Positions 35,701 through 49,704 of a stretch of 64,000 nucleotides of DNA are shown here, in pieces; position 1 is the stretch's first letter; every line of letters starts with the position of its first letter. Made by a program: the position numbers and the translations under genes. The notes below the pieces were generated by a model. That model was given only the letters and a program-made list of their open reading frames with translations. It made no database searches and had not been told where the DNA came from. The DNA is from Knoxdaviesia capensis (taxonomy: Eukaryota; Ascomycota; Sordariomycetes; Microascales; Gondwanamycetaceae), in the NCBI GenBank assembly GCA_001510575.1, contig LNGK01000012.1, positions 332,389 through 396,388 on the forward strand, given 5' to 3'.

Positions 35701-38700
35701 TGCAATGTGAGACTGTTGAGGGACTGGAAAAGGAACAGAAAACGCAGAAACACGTTCTGTGCATGGCTTGCATACTTACAGACTGCATTTATCGGCATGA
35801 GAAAGGAGCCGGGTCCTGTATCGTGAAAAGGCTATGGCCGCATCAAATCTTGGAGGAGATAGGGGAGGGGAGGGCGTATGAACTATCAGAAGCATGCAGA
35901 CTGGGAGTTCACGCTATGTGTACAGTGATAATCTTCAGAGGAGAGGGGAGATCATCGACAACTCAGGGAGACTATGTTGCCTCAATGACCGACTGCAACA
36001 GTAGATCATTTCCGGCATTGGCTCTTGCTGTGTTCATGGTGGGTGACTGGAGTGTCCATCATCCGTCCATGCTTTATGGTTTGGAGGAGAGGCTGGTATA
36101 AACGCATGGGCGACAAAACACCGAGACAGGACATACAAGCGCGAGGAGCAAGAAAGGAAAAAGAACAGAAAAGAAAAAGTGATATGTCACGGCGTCAGAC
36201 CCCGAGAGAGACGCAGAGGCCCGCAGTTCCGATTGCCAGACGACGATAATAAGATCGACACGCAAATGGCATTATGTTGCTCTGTTCGTGATTGGGAGGG
36301 TGGTTTGTGCTTTTTGCAAATGACTGAATGATGCTGGACGATGGTCCCCCTCCTTCTCTTCTTCCAACCTCCGGCCCAGATGATCAGTAGGATGGCTTGT
36401 GCCGGGCAGATCAAGAATTGTGAGGACCTGGTGGGAGTGACGCCTTGGGGGTGATGTATACCGAGTACTGAACAGTGTTCTGGATACCTTCATCCGCAGC
36501 TTCTGAGATGGCAGCCAGGTTGGCCACCGTGGACCCGAAAAATTCCATCACAAACGAGAGACATACGCCACCGTAACTCGACTCCGAACAAATGGCCTCG
36601 AGCACGAGCATCATCGCTGCAGGAGTGAGACATCGACACCAAAATTATCCTCGTACCGCTTGTAAGACTTTCTGTTTGGCCACTTTGACGGCCATCTTCT
36701 TTTCACGGTATCCTTTCTGTTTCCTTTTGTTCGTTTATGTACCTGGCACTCCGTTTACCCCAAGGGAGCAGTATACGTACACGTAGCCTCGGAGTGATTC
36801 CTTTTGCTGATATACAGCTATTCTGCGCCTCCTTTAGACCCCTAATCACAGCCGTAGAACCAGGGCTTCCGGTTTAGCAGCAAAAGAAAACCTAGAGTCG
36901 TTCGTCAGGTTTTCTTTTTCCCACTCTCCCTAGGGGGCTTAGGTGGTCGTTTGACACATTCCGGCCCTAATTTTTAGATCGTGCAGCGGGCTAGCTAAAG
37001 AGCTCGAAAAATAGAAAAACGCGAGAGCGAGAAAGGGTGAGAAACACGCATAGAAACACCGGGCTTGGGCTGAGTGGTTAAGATTTCACTGGTGTTCGTG
37101 CCACAAGAAGCGCAAATGACTCGGGCATGGTGGGAGTGAACACGTAGCGGTATCGGCTTTTATCGCAGGCAGTTGCGCCCTCTTTCCAAAGAGACTCTGG
37201 CACCAAGGGTCTGACCTGGTATTGTAAAATTTGATCTTATATCCATACGTCCTTATCGTAGAGCTGAATCTGGAATCCGGAGTCCACGAGGCTCGTTTGA
37301 TGCATCGTCGTCGTGTTTGCAGCCTGAGTCTCAGGGCGGAAGACACTCCCAACGAGCTACACCCGCAGTTCGGTCAACTCTATGGGCTGACTTTTGCATG
37401 AATGGGATAGAGGGGAAAAGAAAGAACAAAGCATCACATCGGACAGTTGCCACGTCCGGAATGTCCAGTGGCTGAGAGACAATTCTCCTTCTCCTTTCCC
37501 CTCTAGTACCCAACCGTTCTCTCTACCACGGCCAGACCGCCTCCAGCCACTCACGCCGGGCTTGACATGGCACGTTCTGCCAGAGACACACATCTAACAC
37601 AAGTGTAAGCCTATTGTTGCCTTCGGTATAGCCTTGCTCGCAATCTGAGTCTCTGTTCGACCTCGAGTCCGTCTGCAGCTCGCGCTCGCGCTCTGAAACA
37701 GGTTCCTGTATCTGCTCTACCCACGCCCTACGGATTATATATTCTTCCTTCGCATTCGCTGCTGCACCGTGATTATAGTCTACATATTTCTTTGAGACTC
37801 CAGGCTTGATGACCTGTATGTTCCTCCGTACAGTTCGTTAGAAGGCTAGTGGCAACTGCACGCCCGCCAGAGTCACTGTTGTAGAGCACAGCTCTCCCTA
37901 GCCACGAGCCCAACAGGCCACTGGAAGAGGCTAGGGAGTGAATGACCCGTTCTCATCCAGGTTGCAGATACTCTTAGACACTTGTTCTTGTCTTATGCCC
38001 ATAAGCAGCCTCATGTGTGAGAAGTCCGGTGAGGTCGTGAGAGACAAACACGTGTTTGGTCAGGATCATCCCCGAACATACGGTATTGATAGTGCGGCAG
38101 GGAGAAAAGAGAACTATCTGAGTCTTTTATAAGAGTGCTTTTAGCCATTTTATTCTAAAAGATACAGCCCTATGTCCGTCCTATGTACAGATTCTCAGTC
38201 CGGGGCTGCGGCCCGTACCGGACCTCCAGCTTTGAATCTAACCGGCAGGTTGGCAGTCCAATGAGATATAAAGAGACGTGATTCGGTACTACAGCGCTGT
38301 CAGATCAAATGCAAGCGGCAGTGTCGGAGAGGTAGTATTGAGAACAAGATCCGACGGGATTCGACGGGCAAGAGGAAGAGACACGTCGACTGTCCGTTTT
38401 TCCACCCACGTATCCCAGTAATCGGCATCCGTGGGGATCTAAGACCTTCTCTGGTGTTCTGGCTTTGTAGGAGAACTGGCCCCAAAGGGAGAAAGGAAGA
38501 ACCCTCCAGAGTTTCTGAGACAGCACGTGAGAAAGAGAACAAGACATCCATGCATGGCTTCTCTTCTGTCCCAAGGGACCAAGAAAACCCAGAGAGCGAC
38601 CAAAACACCCCAAAGAGAGTCTTCACGCGGAGATCGCCTGGATGTCTCAGCGTACGGGTTTCATATCTTACACACATATACATTTCCTCGTTCTCTGTTC

Positions 38701-41700
38701 AGTTTGTGTCTTGCAGGCAACCCGCAAACGGGATCTTCCTCCGCTTCCAGCCACATGCTAGTAGCTCCGGCATCTCGGATGGCCGTTTGACGCCACATCG
38801 ACTGCTTTTGGGACATAGAGAAAAAGGAACAACCCCCTCTAAGGCTGTGTGGGTTTCGACCGGATGCCTCTCCGTTCTTTTCACGTTGTGTCGAGAGCTG
38901 TATGAACTTAGTTCTTCTTTGCTGTTGAGCTGCAGAGACCTGAGAGGGGTGTGTAAGATGAGGATGGGCTGTGGGCATGGAGTACATGTCTGCGTCCGTC
39001 ACATGCACCTACCATCATCCGTATGCCTCCTCTCTGCTTGGTTTCCGAGCCGTTGTTTGGGCGGTGAACATGCTCACCGACATATCATCATCACGCCTAC
39101 CTGAAGAGATACCAGAGGGCGGGAGTGGGTGTAAGGCTTCAAAGAGGCAATACGACGGCATATGGAAGCATGGCTAGCGGGAAGCCACAGATGTGTGTAA
39201 CAAGTCACCGCTACACATGGACGCTTCTTACCGTGATACAGACCCGGATACTCACCACTCCCCCTTTCTCTCCAATTAGGAGCCTCCACATTCCTGCCTG
39301 TGGGAATCTTCGAGGAGTGTCCTACCTCAACAACCCAGCAGCCTCTGACTTCAGGCCAGAGAGAGCCAGCGAATCCTGCAGCGGATGCAAGGCTTGCTTC
39401 TGTGCTGAAGGATGTCGGCGGGCGCCTCACAGATACGGTGCCGATCTGGCGGTGAGGGACGGAAGGAGAGCCGATGTGCTCTGGAAGTTGTGCGAGAACC
39501 CGTGCCTTTGCCGGCGGTGAAGCAGTTTGTGTTCGTGCTTGCTTGCTTTCCTCCTATCTGGTAGGGCAAATACACGTTCATCCGGACCGATTGAGGGCCG
39601 CTTTGTTATATACCATCATCTAAGTTTGTCCATCCCCAGCCCGGGACACTGGCTAGTGCTGCAGTAACGCGTATATGAGGGACTGCCTCCTCTTCAGAGG
39701 GTTTATTTGACGTTTCTCCGTTTCCGATAAGTTAGTCTGGCTTAAGGAAATTGCAGGTATTACCTGGCTGAGAGGAGAGCTGCAGATTGCCTAGCCGACC
39801 ATGAAGAACTCTTTCTAGGACACCGTGTCACTTGCTCACCGCTCACGTACTAGTGAAGGATGTCGGCATGTTTGTGGAAGCATGCACGGTACGGAGGATC
39901 ACCAACAGATACTATGGGCCCAAGCAGCTAGACCCCTTTTATCTACCTACTGTCCGTAATATGGGCTCCTGCGTGTTCGTTTAACCGGGAGCTGCGCTGT
40001 CAAACAACAACAAGACAGAAAAGCCAAGAGGGGAGACCAAGAATAAGGAGGGGAGTGAGTCTATCTGATGAGAAGCTTGGTTTTGCAAACAGCGGCCGTT
40101 TGGGGGGTCCATAGCAGGCGTGTTTGTTGCTGGATATCTGCAAACACCGGATCACGGCCGAATATCAGTGTGAACGCCGTGACACCAGACGCTTATTCCC
40201 TCAGATATGCCCAATATGATATCCGAGTATTCTTCAGAAATTGAGAAAGGATGATCAAATAAACCGTGAAGTTTTCTTTCCAGGCATTAGGAGTGTCCAA
40301 CAACCTCCGGCCATCCTGTAGCCGGACCAGTATCCTCTGCAAGCACTACCAAACGCGGGGAATCATTTGCGATACCTAGGCTTGCATATCATCGGCATTT
40401 GAAGAAGATCAATCCACTGGCTTTCAGTTCGAGACTGGTCTGGCCCGCAACCGCCGTTTTCCCTTCGTCTTTTAGTTGCACACGCAACGTGTTCATGCAT
40501 GCATATCACGCGTTTTCTCCTATGGACCGGTGCACAGGATAAGGGACTAGAAGCGTGTAAAGGGAATATCCCGTTGTGTTGGACTCTTGAAACTTGAAAT
40601 TAGTAGGGATCAATCATGTACGTACCAAACTAGGAAGATCTCCACATTTTATTCGCACACCTCCGCTCCGGATATGTCCCGGGACCTCGGCACCCCGCCG
40701 TCGGCCTCCATCTGCCGAGCTGCACAATATACGGAGTAGTAGCAAAACCGGGACGTGACCTCCGGATTCCATAGTCAAGTTGTTTGGTCAGGAATACTAG
40801 CTATCCATACTATTGCACCTGACCTCTGGTTGTGTCTTAAGTACCTACAGGCCCGTACCCAAGCATGTCCCGGGATAGTTGAATGTACACCGTATGCTTC
40901 GCCCAGAGCCTCCTTACTATTTGCCACCAACGCGGATCACAGAAGAATGTAAATCAAGACGTGTGATTTGTGTGACTGACTTCCCCGTCACTCCCCGCAT
41001 CCTGTCCAGTGGGATCAGCTTGGATGGTTTGTCCATAGTGTGGGAGCACATTCTATGCATGCCCCTCAAAAGTCATATAACGGATGAATCCGTTGATGAT
41101 CGTCCCCCCACCGGTGATACCAACCGGGGAAGCAAACGGCTGCTGAAGAGGAAACGCAACCAGGCATGGCGGCCAGAACGGACGAATAGAACCCCAAACC
41201 CTCCATGGTCTTTTGCAGGCGCACAAGATACCGCCACCCCGCGTCACTGATTGGCATGAAGAAGTCCTGTGCACCGGCGATCTGGCGCTCAAGGCCGGCT
41301 GAACAGGGACACAAGTACACCGTGGCTGGGAGCAACGTTCCTCTTTCTATTCCCTCCCCCATCACCAACTCTCCAGCCATCCGGCTCTTGCAACAGGATC
41401 TACCTACGCTCTCTCTCTCTCTTGTTCGCCTTTTCCATCGTCACCGCCACACAAACCCACCTTAGCACAAAGTGTACGTGGCCGTGTAATTGCAAGAGAA
41501 AGAGTCTTTCTGCGGGGCCTTGTAGTACAAGAGCGCTCAACGTTTCTCATCATTACGCCTGTTCAGCCTGTTTGCCCCAGCATGAGAGGGAAACGGTGGG
41601 TTGGGCAGAACCTGTTGTTCGGCATTGATTTCATCCCATGTTTGGCTATCACCGTGGTGCAACTGCTACGTAGAGAAGTCCTCGGAATCCTGGTTTTTGC

Positions 41701-42370
41701 GAGTGTATGGTGGCCGGAAATCCAGTACTATCAGCTCGACCGGTAGGGATTCATCAATTGTCGAGTTTCCTCTCCGATGTTCACGGGAAGATAGCCTATC
41801 TGTGCTCCAGAGCACATTAAATCAATCCGGAGGAGCATTTAAGGCATTTCCTGTTGGTATTCCGGGTCTACAGCACTAATATTGCTAGACGTGGTTGGTG
41901 ATGTTGGAGGATAAATAGGGCTAGACCCTAACACTCATTCGTGTGGCTGGTGGCCTTATAGTGCCCCTCTCTGTGGCTGATTGGCCCCTCCGACATTGTG
42001 AGGCGACGAGAAACATCACAACTCAAGGGTTTCAGGCACCGAAATAACGGTATAAAAACATTGAACCGCATTCGATCATTTTCCAAACACTTCTCCTATT
42101 TCAGGATTTTGAATCGCCACTCCCAGCACAACTGATCGTCCCGAAACAGGCCCAGCCGACACTTTCTGGCTTCTTGTGTATCAAGAACGACATTTGTCAG
42201 GATTTGCAATCGCGACAACGGTGACACCGCCTCAGAGACAGAAGCATCCGCGTTAACGCTGTGTGTTTCCGGTTTAGAAAGGATATCTCGAGATATCCCA
42301 AACCGTGATACGTCCGCGTCCCTTTTATCAGGCTTTCGATTAAACCGCCCCTTCCAAAAATCTTTTCGCA
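29738..42370. other. Gene desert of 12.6 kb
   Basis: No conserved protein, tRNA or rRNA was found on either strand in DNA of ordinary base composition. Longer frames (31860-32252, 34384-34857, 35583-36101, 38454-39104, all +) show no domain, signal or codon pattern like the real genes of this window. The region includes a CTG repeat, a TTTAGGG-like motif at 31609-31622 and pyrimidine-rich stretches (33.2-33.7 kb and 34.24-34.36 kb) resembling transcribed leaders. It may hold non-coding RNA or decayed sequence; I can support no gene. Confidence 0.55.
33009..33029. repeat. (CTG)7 trinucleotide repeat
   Basis: Seven uninterrupted CTG units in apparently non-coding DNA, seen directly. Confidence 0.95.
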
Positions 42371-43172
42371 ATGGCTGATATTCCCATCTACGTGGTCTCC
42401 GAGTACTCGGCGTCGGAGCGCCGGTTGACGCCGTCATGGTCGATCAGCCAGTTCAAGAGCAAGATGGAGACCGTCACCGGTATTCCGCCGTTCTGCCAGC
42501 GTGTCACCTACAAGACCCCTCTGGGCGTGAGTATGCCCATCGAGGCTGCGAACGAGGACGACGTGCTGCTGTCCTCGTTCCCGCTGGACAAAAAAGGCGA
42601 GATCCATGTACGTTGAGTCCAGTATCCCTGTTTCCCTGGCAGAAGGAATGCTCCCATGCTAACGCCCTGTGTACCAGATTGCCGACACCCGGCCGCCTTC
42701 AGCACGGCCAAACTTCAACGACACCACCAATGTCGAGAAGTACATGATGCCAGACGACGAGTACGAGAAGAAGACTGACTCGGTGTTGGCCTGGAAGAAG
42801 GCCCACAACCTGGGCCGCTTCGACCCGCACGCGCCCGCGCACGAGCAGATGCGCGCCGCCGCCATGACCACCGACGTCGAGCGCCGCAAGATCGTGGTCG
42901 GCGCGCGGTGCCGCGTCGGCGGCGAAGACGCCCGCCGCGGCACCGTGCGCTACATCGGCCCCGTGCCTGAGATCCCCGGCCCGGTCGCGGCGCCGTGGGT
43001 CGGTGTGCAGCTGGACGAGCCGGTGGGCAAGAACGACGGTAGTGTGGCCAACGGCAAGCGATACTGGGGCGAGCCGTCCGATCTGAAGTTCGGCGTGTTT
43101 GTGCGGCCCGATCGTGTGGAGGTCGGCGACTTCCCCGTGTTGGATGACTTGGAGGAGATGGAGGAGATTTGA
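42371..43172 (+). CDS. Tubulin-folding cofactor B (ubiquitin-like and CAP-Gly domains)
   Basis: Exons 42371-42607 and 42678-43172 encode 243 residues, the usual size for cofactor B (Alp11 in fission yeast, TBCB in animals). The intron is 70 nt, with GTACGT donor, CTAAC branch and CCAG acceptor. An N-terminal ubiquitin-like fold spans about residues 4-80. A CAP-Gly domain spans about 154-227 and carries the family-specific GKNDG loop at 196-200, then NGKRYWG and FGVFVRPDRVEVGDFP. The protein ends in an acidic tail with terminal EEI, resembling the tubulin-type C-terminus of the family. Cofactor B captures newly folded alpha-tubulin from the chaperonin and, with cofactor E, helps assemble or disassemble the tubulin dimer in the cytosol. 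The ATG has G at -3 and G at +4. The domain order makes other CAP-Gly proteins unlikely. Confidence 0.95.
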
Positions 43173-46100
43173 TGGGTCGAGGGTGGTATAGGCACGCTGT
43201 TTCTTTCACGTAAATATCCTGTTAGCGATTTGTTCTCCGCGCCCATGCAAGAATTCGCATTTCGTTTTTGTCTTCGTCATGGGGACTGTCCGTTCTGTGC
43301 TCTTGGCAACTATGCCCTGGCAACTTTGCTCACCTCCATCCTTGGTTTCTAAGACAGACACATGTCACTCGGAAGCTAGCTATCTGGGAGTTTAACTTTG
43401 ATACTGTTCTCTCCAATTTGATCGCAATTTCTCTTTGGATAGGGCGCAGACGATCATTGCACGGAACATCGTATGTCATTGAACTTCGGTGGTTATGTTT
43501 TCCATCGCTAGTTAGGTTCCTAGGTCCATACCCCCAGACACACCTAGACATACCCCGGACTCTTCATCGAAAGCTTACAATCACCTCGACATACTCATGT
43601 GAGATTCCGTCTTCACAACCCTCTCTACTATAGATCTCTCAAATAACACAGCCTCGCTCCGGCGCCCCGGACGGAATGACACCCGACCGTCGATAATGTT
43701 TTAGTCTTGCGAGTCCGTCTGGTTTTCTGTTTGCTCTTCTCCAGATCCTCTCCCTGCACGGAGTCGATCAAAACCACATCGCGTAGGCCATGAAAATACG
43801 ACGTCTTGTCACTATCATATTGATGAGAGGAGAAGTCTGGTGAGTTCAAGGTATCCTCAGCCTCCGGAGTCGTTGATCCATGAAACGTAATGCGACATGG
43901 GCAGCGGAATGCGCGCGGTCGTCCCTTTGCCTAGAGATCGCCACGGATTCCAGGAGCCGGACGTCAGTCTTAAAGCGTGTGCTGTTCTCTTTCTCTACGG
44001 TGCACGGTCAGCTAGTATGATGTTGAAGCCTCTCCATATTCCAAGTCTTGGAGGAAGATAAGCTCGGAGATCGCCCGGGCCAGGATTGAATCGCAATGAG
44101 GATTCTGTTTACGGGATTTTGTTTACCTGTATGATTTTGCTAGAATGAGCAATGATCGACCCTCATAGAACGGCCTAGAGCCCCCATCAATCGCCCGCAA
44201 GTGTCGGTGCAGTGGTATTCTGGTATCGTGAACATATGAGAAATGCGGTCTCATGGCACACTCCGCGTCTCTGGATGTTTCCCTTTCTTTTGCTAGACAC
44301 AATAGACCGCCTTTGCGGTGTTCACGATGTTCCAGACCACGACAGGTCACATAAATCGTCTGGAACAAATGATTCATTGCAGGAAATTAGGAACATAAAT
44401 AACCTTTTCTCCTCGGCGATCACTCAAGGGCATGCCTCCTTCTAGAAAATATCGAACGTATTGAATTCCGGGTGCATGAAAGAGCATCATTACGAGCAAA
44501 ACCCGGGCCAGACAAGAGGAGGGAGAAGAGAGAATAATAAGGCGAACAGAAGACAGGAATCCCTTCCCCTTCCCCTCGATGTCCGTATAGAAAACGGAGA
44601 CTATCACACGGCATAGTCATCGACATCCCCGATCTACGCATACTATATCGGGGAACTTGGGACGTGCATGCATTATCAGTCCGGGGGCAAGGGAAGAGGG
44701 TTTGGATGGCGAGTTGGTTGTTTCTCGAAAGAAACGGTTGTTTCAATGTAGAGTTGTAGCCGAGAGGAAATGCCGATGACGTTAGAAATTGGTGACAGCA
44801 AAAACCAACAAAGGAGAATAAAAAACGCTGTATCGTGGGCCGTGACGATCGCTCGCAGATCCAAATGTCCGATCAAACAGTGGCTGATGTGTGATGGGCC
44901 GTCTGATCGCCCAGACGACAGGTTGACAGATGAACAGCAATGCTGCATTTATTTCACATAGACTCCGTGACTTGAGGTTTCACGAACAGGGTTTCTCGAG
45001 TCGGGATGCCATCTTTTGAGACCGGAGTGAATGTCACAGACAGGGCATCGCTATAACCCTAACTAGCCGCGATACCCTAATCACAGACCCTAACCCTACA
45101 GACAACTACGTCCCACACGCGCAAATCAGCGCTTGACACAGAGAACCATCTTGCAAGAAGTAGTTCGAACCCTGCTCAAAACAGGGGAGTCTGTCGGCTT
45201 TCGCTTGACAAGCCGGACGTCTGGCGAAACCGTGGCTGGCGGACAGTCTCGAAAAGCCAGATGCATCTTCCCCCACCCTCCCTTGATCGCAAAGAGGCCA
45301 AGGGCGGGCGGCTGAAAATCCCAGAAAAACCGGACCCGGTCGGTCAAGCTCTCGACCATTCATTCCAGAGACATGTGGTTCAGAGACATAGGCCTAGACC
45401 AGACATGGTGCATAGCATATACGAACAAAACATTTCAGCACCACGCATTGTAGATAGGAATTATGTGATATATCTGCACGGTATGCTGCAAGCCACAGAG
45501 AATGCATTGAGGATGAAGAGTGAGAGAGAAAACAGAAACGGAGGAGAAAAGGGCCGAGACCAGCCAATAAATCAGCGCTGCTCTGTAATGATTTCTTTGT
45601 CTCCAACTACAGTTCACTTTCTGGTCCAGTGAGCGATTTGACCTCGACACCACTTCGTCTTGGCACCTATCTGGCAGACCTTGGTGGTTAGAAGTTGCAC
45701 TCCGGGATGACCCTCGGACAACTTGGCGTTTTGGCGCAGCGAAACAACAAGCAAATCCGGTCTGGGCCACGCTCTATGGCGGCAAGTTATCCTGGAGTGG
45801 AGCGGTGATCACGATGGTACATCGAAGTCAAAGAAATGTGCGATAAAATGTATGTCGTCGTAGTCTGACGGCGCAAAGGGCCAGTCTAGCGTGTGGCCAA
45901 GAGATTTAAACTGAACCGACGGCCGTCTGTGGGCGATATCTCGGGGCATTGAATGAAGCCCGAGCTGAGTCCAGCATCGTTGTTCGCGTCTATGACTCCA
46001 CTTACATGATGCTGATCGAATGCATAGCGTCGTAGGTCAGGCCGGCAGAAATGAGTCGACTTATGTCTTGTGTCCTGTGAGTAGATGAACGAACACTATT

Positions 46101-49100
46101 CAAGTGCTCGTTCATATCGTACAGCACGAAGCACCCCCATAAAAATGAGCTGTTCATGTGGTATTTACAGCGATCCACTGGGCTTTCTCTGCATGCAAAG
46201 TTGGACGAAACTGTTCGAGGCCGATGGGAACACACCGCCTGTACAGAGAAGAAATAAGAGGCTGTATTATACTCACACGTCTCACAGGAAAAAAAAAATG
46301 CGGAAAGGCGGGAAGCTTTAAATATATGGTATCGTTGGTTTTATCCTTACAAGCACTGATCAAACTGACGACGGAAAATCCAACCCAAGTCATGCATGCT
46401 CTGCCCCTAAAGTGGTGAGATCCGGTCAACACGGGGTCTGCCTGTGTTATCTTCTCACATTCGTATTAACCAGAAATTTCACCTCTGCTGTAGAGCAGCA
46501 CAATGCCTTCCGAATTTGTGGTCGAGCAGCAGAGTGATGTAAAAATCACTGGGGTTATACAGTCCTGCTTTATAGCTGTTTTCATGGGTGTAATCATCCG
46601 AGAAAGAGGTGATATCTGTTAAAGTTGCAATAGGATACTTCTTAACTATGATATGCCGTTATAATTGGAGTCTACAAGCCTAGAAGATTCGACAAGGATG
46701 TCCTGGGATGAAGATGGCCCAGGGAGAAAGAGAAAATCTAGAGAGGCAATGACTGCCGACATTGTTCATAGAGGGGAGCGACACTAAAAAATTAATCACT
46801 TCAATACCTACACATGTATGAGCAGTCGAAGCTGATTCACCACCGATGAGCTTTAGATGCTTGGCAAAGGCGAACAACATCAGACGCCGTCGAGGAGACT
46901 AATTCATAACTGGGCCGGCCGGATGGATCGGCCAAAAAAGAGGAATGGACGGCTGCACAACCAAAAGTTAGGCGTGACGACGGAAATTCAGGACGATCGC
47001 CTGAGTGAGGCATAAAGCTCACCGTATAAAAGCCGCAAATTCATGAAGCGGCGAGTGACGATACACAGAAATGAATGATCTGATATCTCGTCTTTTCTGT
47101 AAGTCTGTCCTGATCGAAATACAGTTTGTCTTTTATAACGAGAGGATTGGAACGCGGAGGACCCGGCCGATATGACTCTCAGGCAGCCGAACTCCCAGGC
47201 GGGTGAAGAGCAGTGTAAACGGAAACTGATTCCGGTCATCAGCATAAAACAAACCCCCGTAAAGCTCGACGAGGAACCACGTAATGCAACCCAAGGGAGG
47301 CGCGGATTCACAGAGTTTGTCGCCTTTTTCAATTATTCAATTTTCGCGATTCGTTTCCAATGGGGGACGAATGGCAGCAATTGGCGCGCGGGAAGAAACA
47401 AGAATCCTCCTCCTCCCTGCACTTGACGCAAGCAGAATGAAACCAAGCGAAACATGGAGATATTTTCCACGTCTAAAGCAGTCAAGGCGCAAAACGCCCA
47501 GACAGGACATGGCCAGAGGGAGGCGAAAATCTTTTGTTTGATTTTGTGAATGTGAATGTGATGTGGGGAGAAACCAGGGGCGAATTCACTTACAGGTTGG
47601 CCGATGAAAACAGATGAAAACAGACATCGCAAGTTGTGCATGGCGAGAGATATCAGATGAGGCGGCTTGATCCGATTCAATCAAGGCAAAGCCGCACATG
47701 TCCAAAAAAGGATCTCTATATTACGCAGATTGATTGAAAGACCAAAGACCAAGAAAGAACATGAAGATTTAATGTAATGGTGTACGCTGCACAAAAGAGT
47801 CTCGAACGATTAACTAATCGATCTAAAAGCTGATGACAAAGAGAAGCCGAACTCCCGGATCGGACACCATCGGAGCTGTCGGCCGGGCGGTCCAGGGCTC
47901 TTTCCGGGTGCATTTACACCGGGAAGGCACCACTGAAGTTTTGACCGCGCATATGACCTGGATGGAATCTGGTGCGCATGACAATACAAACAACCACCGG
48001 GTAGTTTCCTTGCCCCGAGATCTGTGGGTGCTTATCCGCTGCCAAGTTGCTCCCGACCCGATCGTTCCTTCTCTAGGTGCAACAGCGGAACTAACACGGC
48101 CAATCTAGACCGTCAGGCCATTGATTTTGCTCTTTCCTGCTTTATGAAGTCATGGTCCGAGTCATGCTCCGAGTCGGAAGCGACTATTACATAAGTCATG
48201 CGGATAGCGAGGGGTGCCTAGATCGGCCAATATCTCAGAGGTTCCCTCGATTGTAATTTATGCTTAACAGTGCCTTCAGCAAGGAAAGTGAAGCATCTCT
48301 TTAGGTTATGGCTTGCCGAGGTGTAGCCGGTTTCCTTTCTTACACGCAGAATCCATTGAATCCCGCCACACTCCTCATTTTAACGATGCTCTTAAATCCC
48401 AAAGTCCGGATTTTGATGGTAAAGTGCCGCTTTTGTGATACCATGTCTTGGCTTTTTTCTCCTTCTTTCACTGTTAACGAAGTCCTATGCCCAGCCTCAC
48501 AGTCAATCCATATCCAGTGCGACTCTATGATCATAAAGTTTTTCTTCCTTTGCGATAATATTATTGTGTGAGAATCTCCATCTGAGTACACAGTACAGCA
48601 GCTTCGCTTCCCACAACCTCTTCCCAGGGCCTAGTCGGCAGCAATCTTTTGAGTTAATTTTTTTTTCTCTTCATTTGATTTTTGTGTTTTCCTTTCCCCC
48701 CAGTCCCGTCGTCATCGGCCGTCAGTCCCCCGCCCCAGAGAACTCGGTAGGCCAGGTTTGGTTACATCGCTGTTGTATCAGTCACTCTGATCCTTGTCGG
48801 TGACGGGGTTCGCTGGCCACCACTCTCCAGCTTTTTTTTTTTTTTCTGGTTGATCTTCAAAAAGACGAAAAAGAAACGACTGCGCCCCCCTATCTGCATT
48901 GAACTCATGCTTGGCTTGGCCTTTAACCCCTCCAAACTCTGAGACGCTTCCAGCCGCTCAACTCGATCACTCGAAACATCCTCACACACTCATCCTGCTT
49001 CACGGGCTTCGGAGACGGCCAACTTGGGTGGAATGACACACAATCACCGCCATTCATCGACGTCTCTGCTGCTCCTCTTTGGTTGGATACGCAGTCGCCA

Positions 49101-49379
49101 GTGTCCAGCGCCATTTGCTGGTCTGTGAGCATCTTTCAGTGGTCGTCGTCACTCGTCAGAACGGCGTTACCGAACCCCAAATCTAAACGAGCGCACTCCG
49201 TACACTGTAATACAGACGTTATATGTGCATGCAACCTCAAAGCAAGAGGCCTACAATACCCCACAACCGCAGTTTCCCCCCAATCGCCCATTTCCACCTT
49301 TACATACAATCAGCAAAAAGGCTGTGACGCCCACATTATTTCTCCGTTCCCGCATTCTTATCATTCCCGCCCTCTAACC
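43173..49379. other. Gene-free stretch
   Basis: In these 6.2 kb between the cofactor B and RING genes I see no conserved coding sequence. A frame at 47833-48108 (+) and others are short and featureless. A cluster of telomere-like hexamers lies at 45058-45099. Confidence 0.55.
45058..45099. repeat. Cluster of four telomere-like CCCTAA/CCCTAC hexamers
   Basis: CCCTAA occurs at 45058, 45075 and 45088, and CCCTAC directly follows the last at 45094. The first two are separated by unrelated bases, so this is a cluster rather than a tandem array. Confidence 0.6.
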
Positions 49380-49704
49380 ACCCTAAACCTTTAGCCTGTC
49401 TCTTGTTCTATCTCTCTTCTTCTTTTCTATTTTATCTTATTTTTCCCGTTCCTTAAATCTACTCCTGCTCGTGCATATACTTCCATCTTCTCCTCTTACT
49501 TCTCTGCACCTTCCGTTTGCTTCGTCTCTTGGTATCTCGTGACATCTCCCGATATTTCTCTTGTCACCATCATCGACTCGGAGCCCCCGCACTCAACTTT
49601 TCCAATTTCCAACAATTCTGTATTCACATCTTCTCCCGGATGAATCAAGCGTCTGAGTCTCTTGTCGCCTTATTTCTGCCCTCCAGCTTCGTCTCGCAAT
49701 CGTG
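49380..49704 (+). promoter_or_regulatory. Pyrimidine-rich leader of the RING gene
   Basis: Almost uninterrupted C/T-rich sequence runs up to the start codon, as is typical of transcribed 5' leaders in filamentous ascomycetes. It contains a small upstream ORF (listed next). The exact transcription start cannot be read from sequence. Confidence 0.6.

Noticed and set aside
19080..36963. Shared 12-mer TGACACATTCCG at 19080-19091 and 36952-36963, considered as a dispersed repeat
   Set aside because: Repeated 12-mers are expected by chance in 64 kb, and similarity does not extend beyond the word.
37061..37110. tRNA-like or SINE-like A box (GGGCTGAGTGGTTAAG) with a nearby B-box-like GGTGTTCGTGCC
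   Set aside because: The two boxes are far too close, the B box is imperfect, and no acceptor or T stem can be drawn.
38454..39104. 216-codon plus-strand frame in the gene desert
   Set aside because: No domain, an Arg/Ser-rich composition typical of random frames, and several competing overlapping frames.
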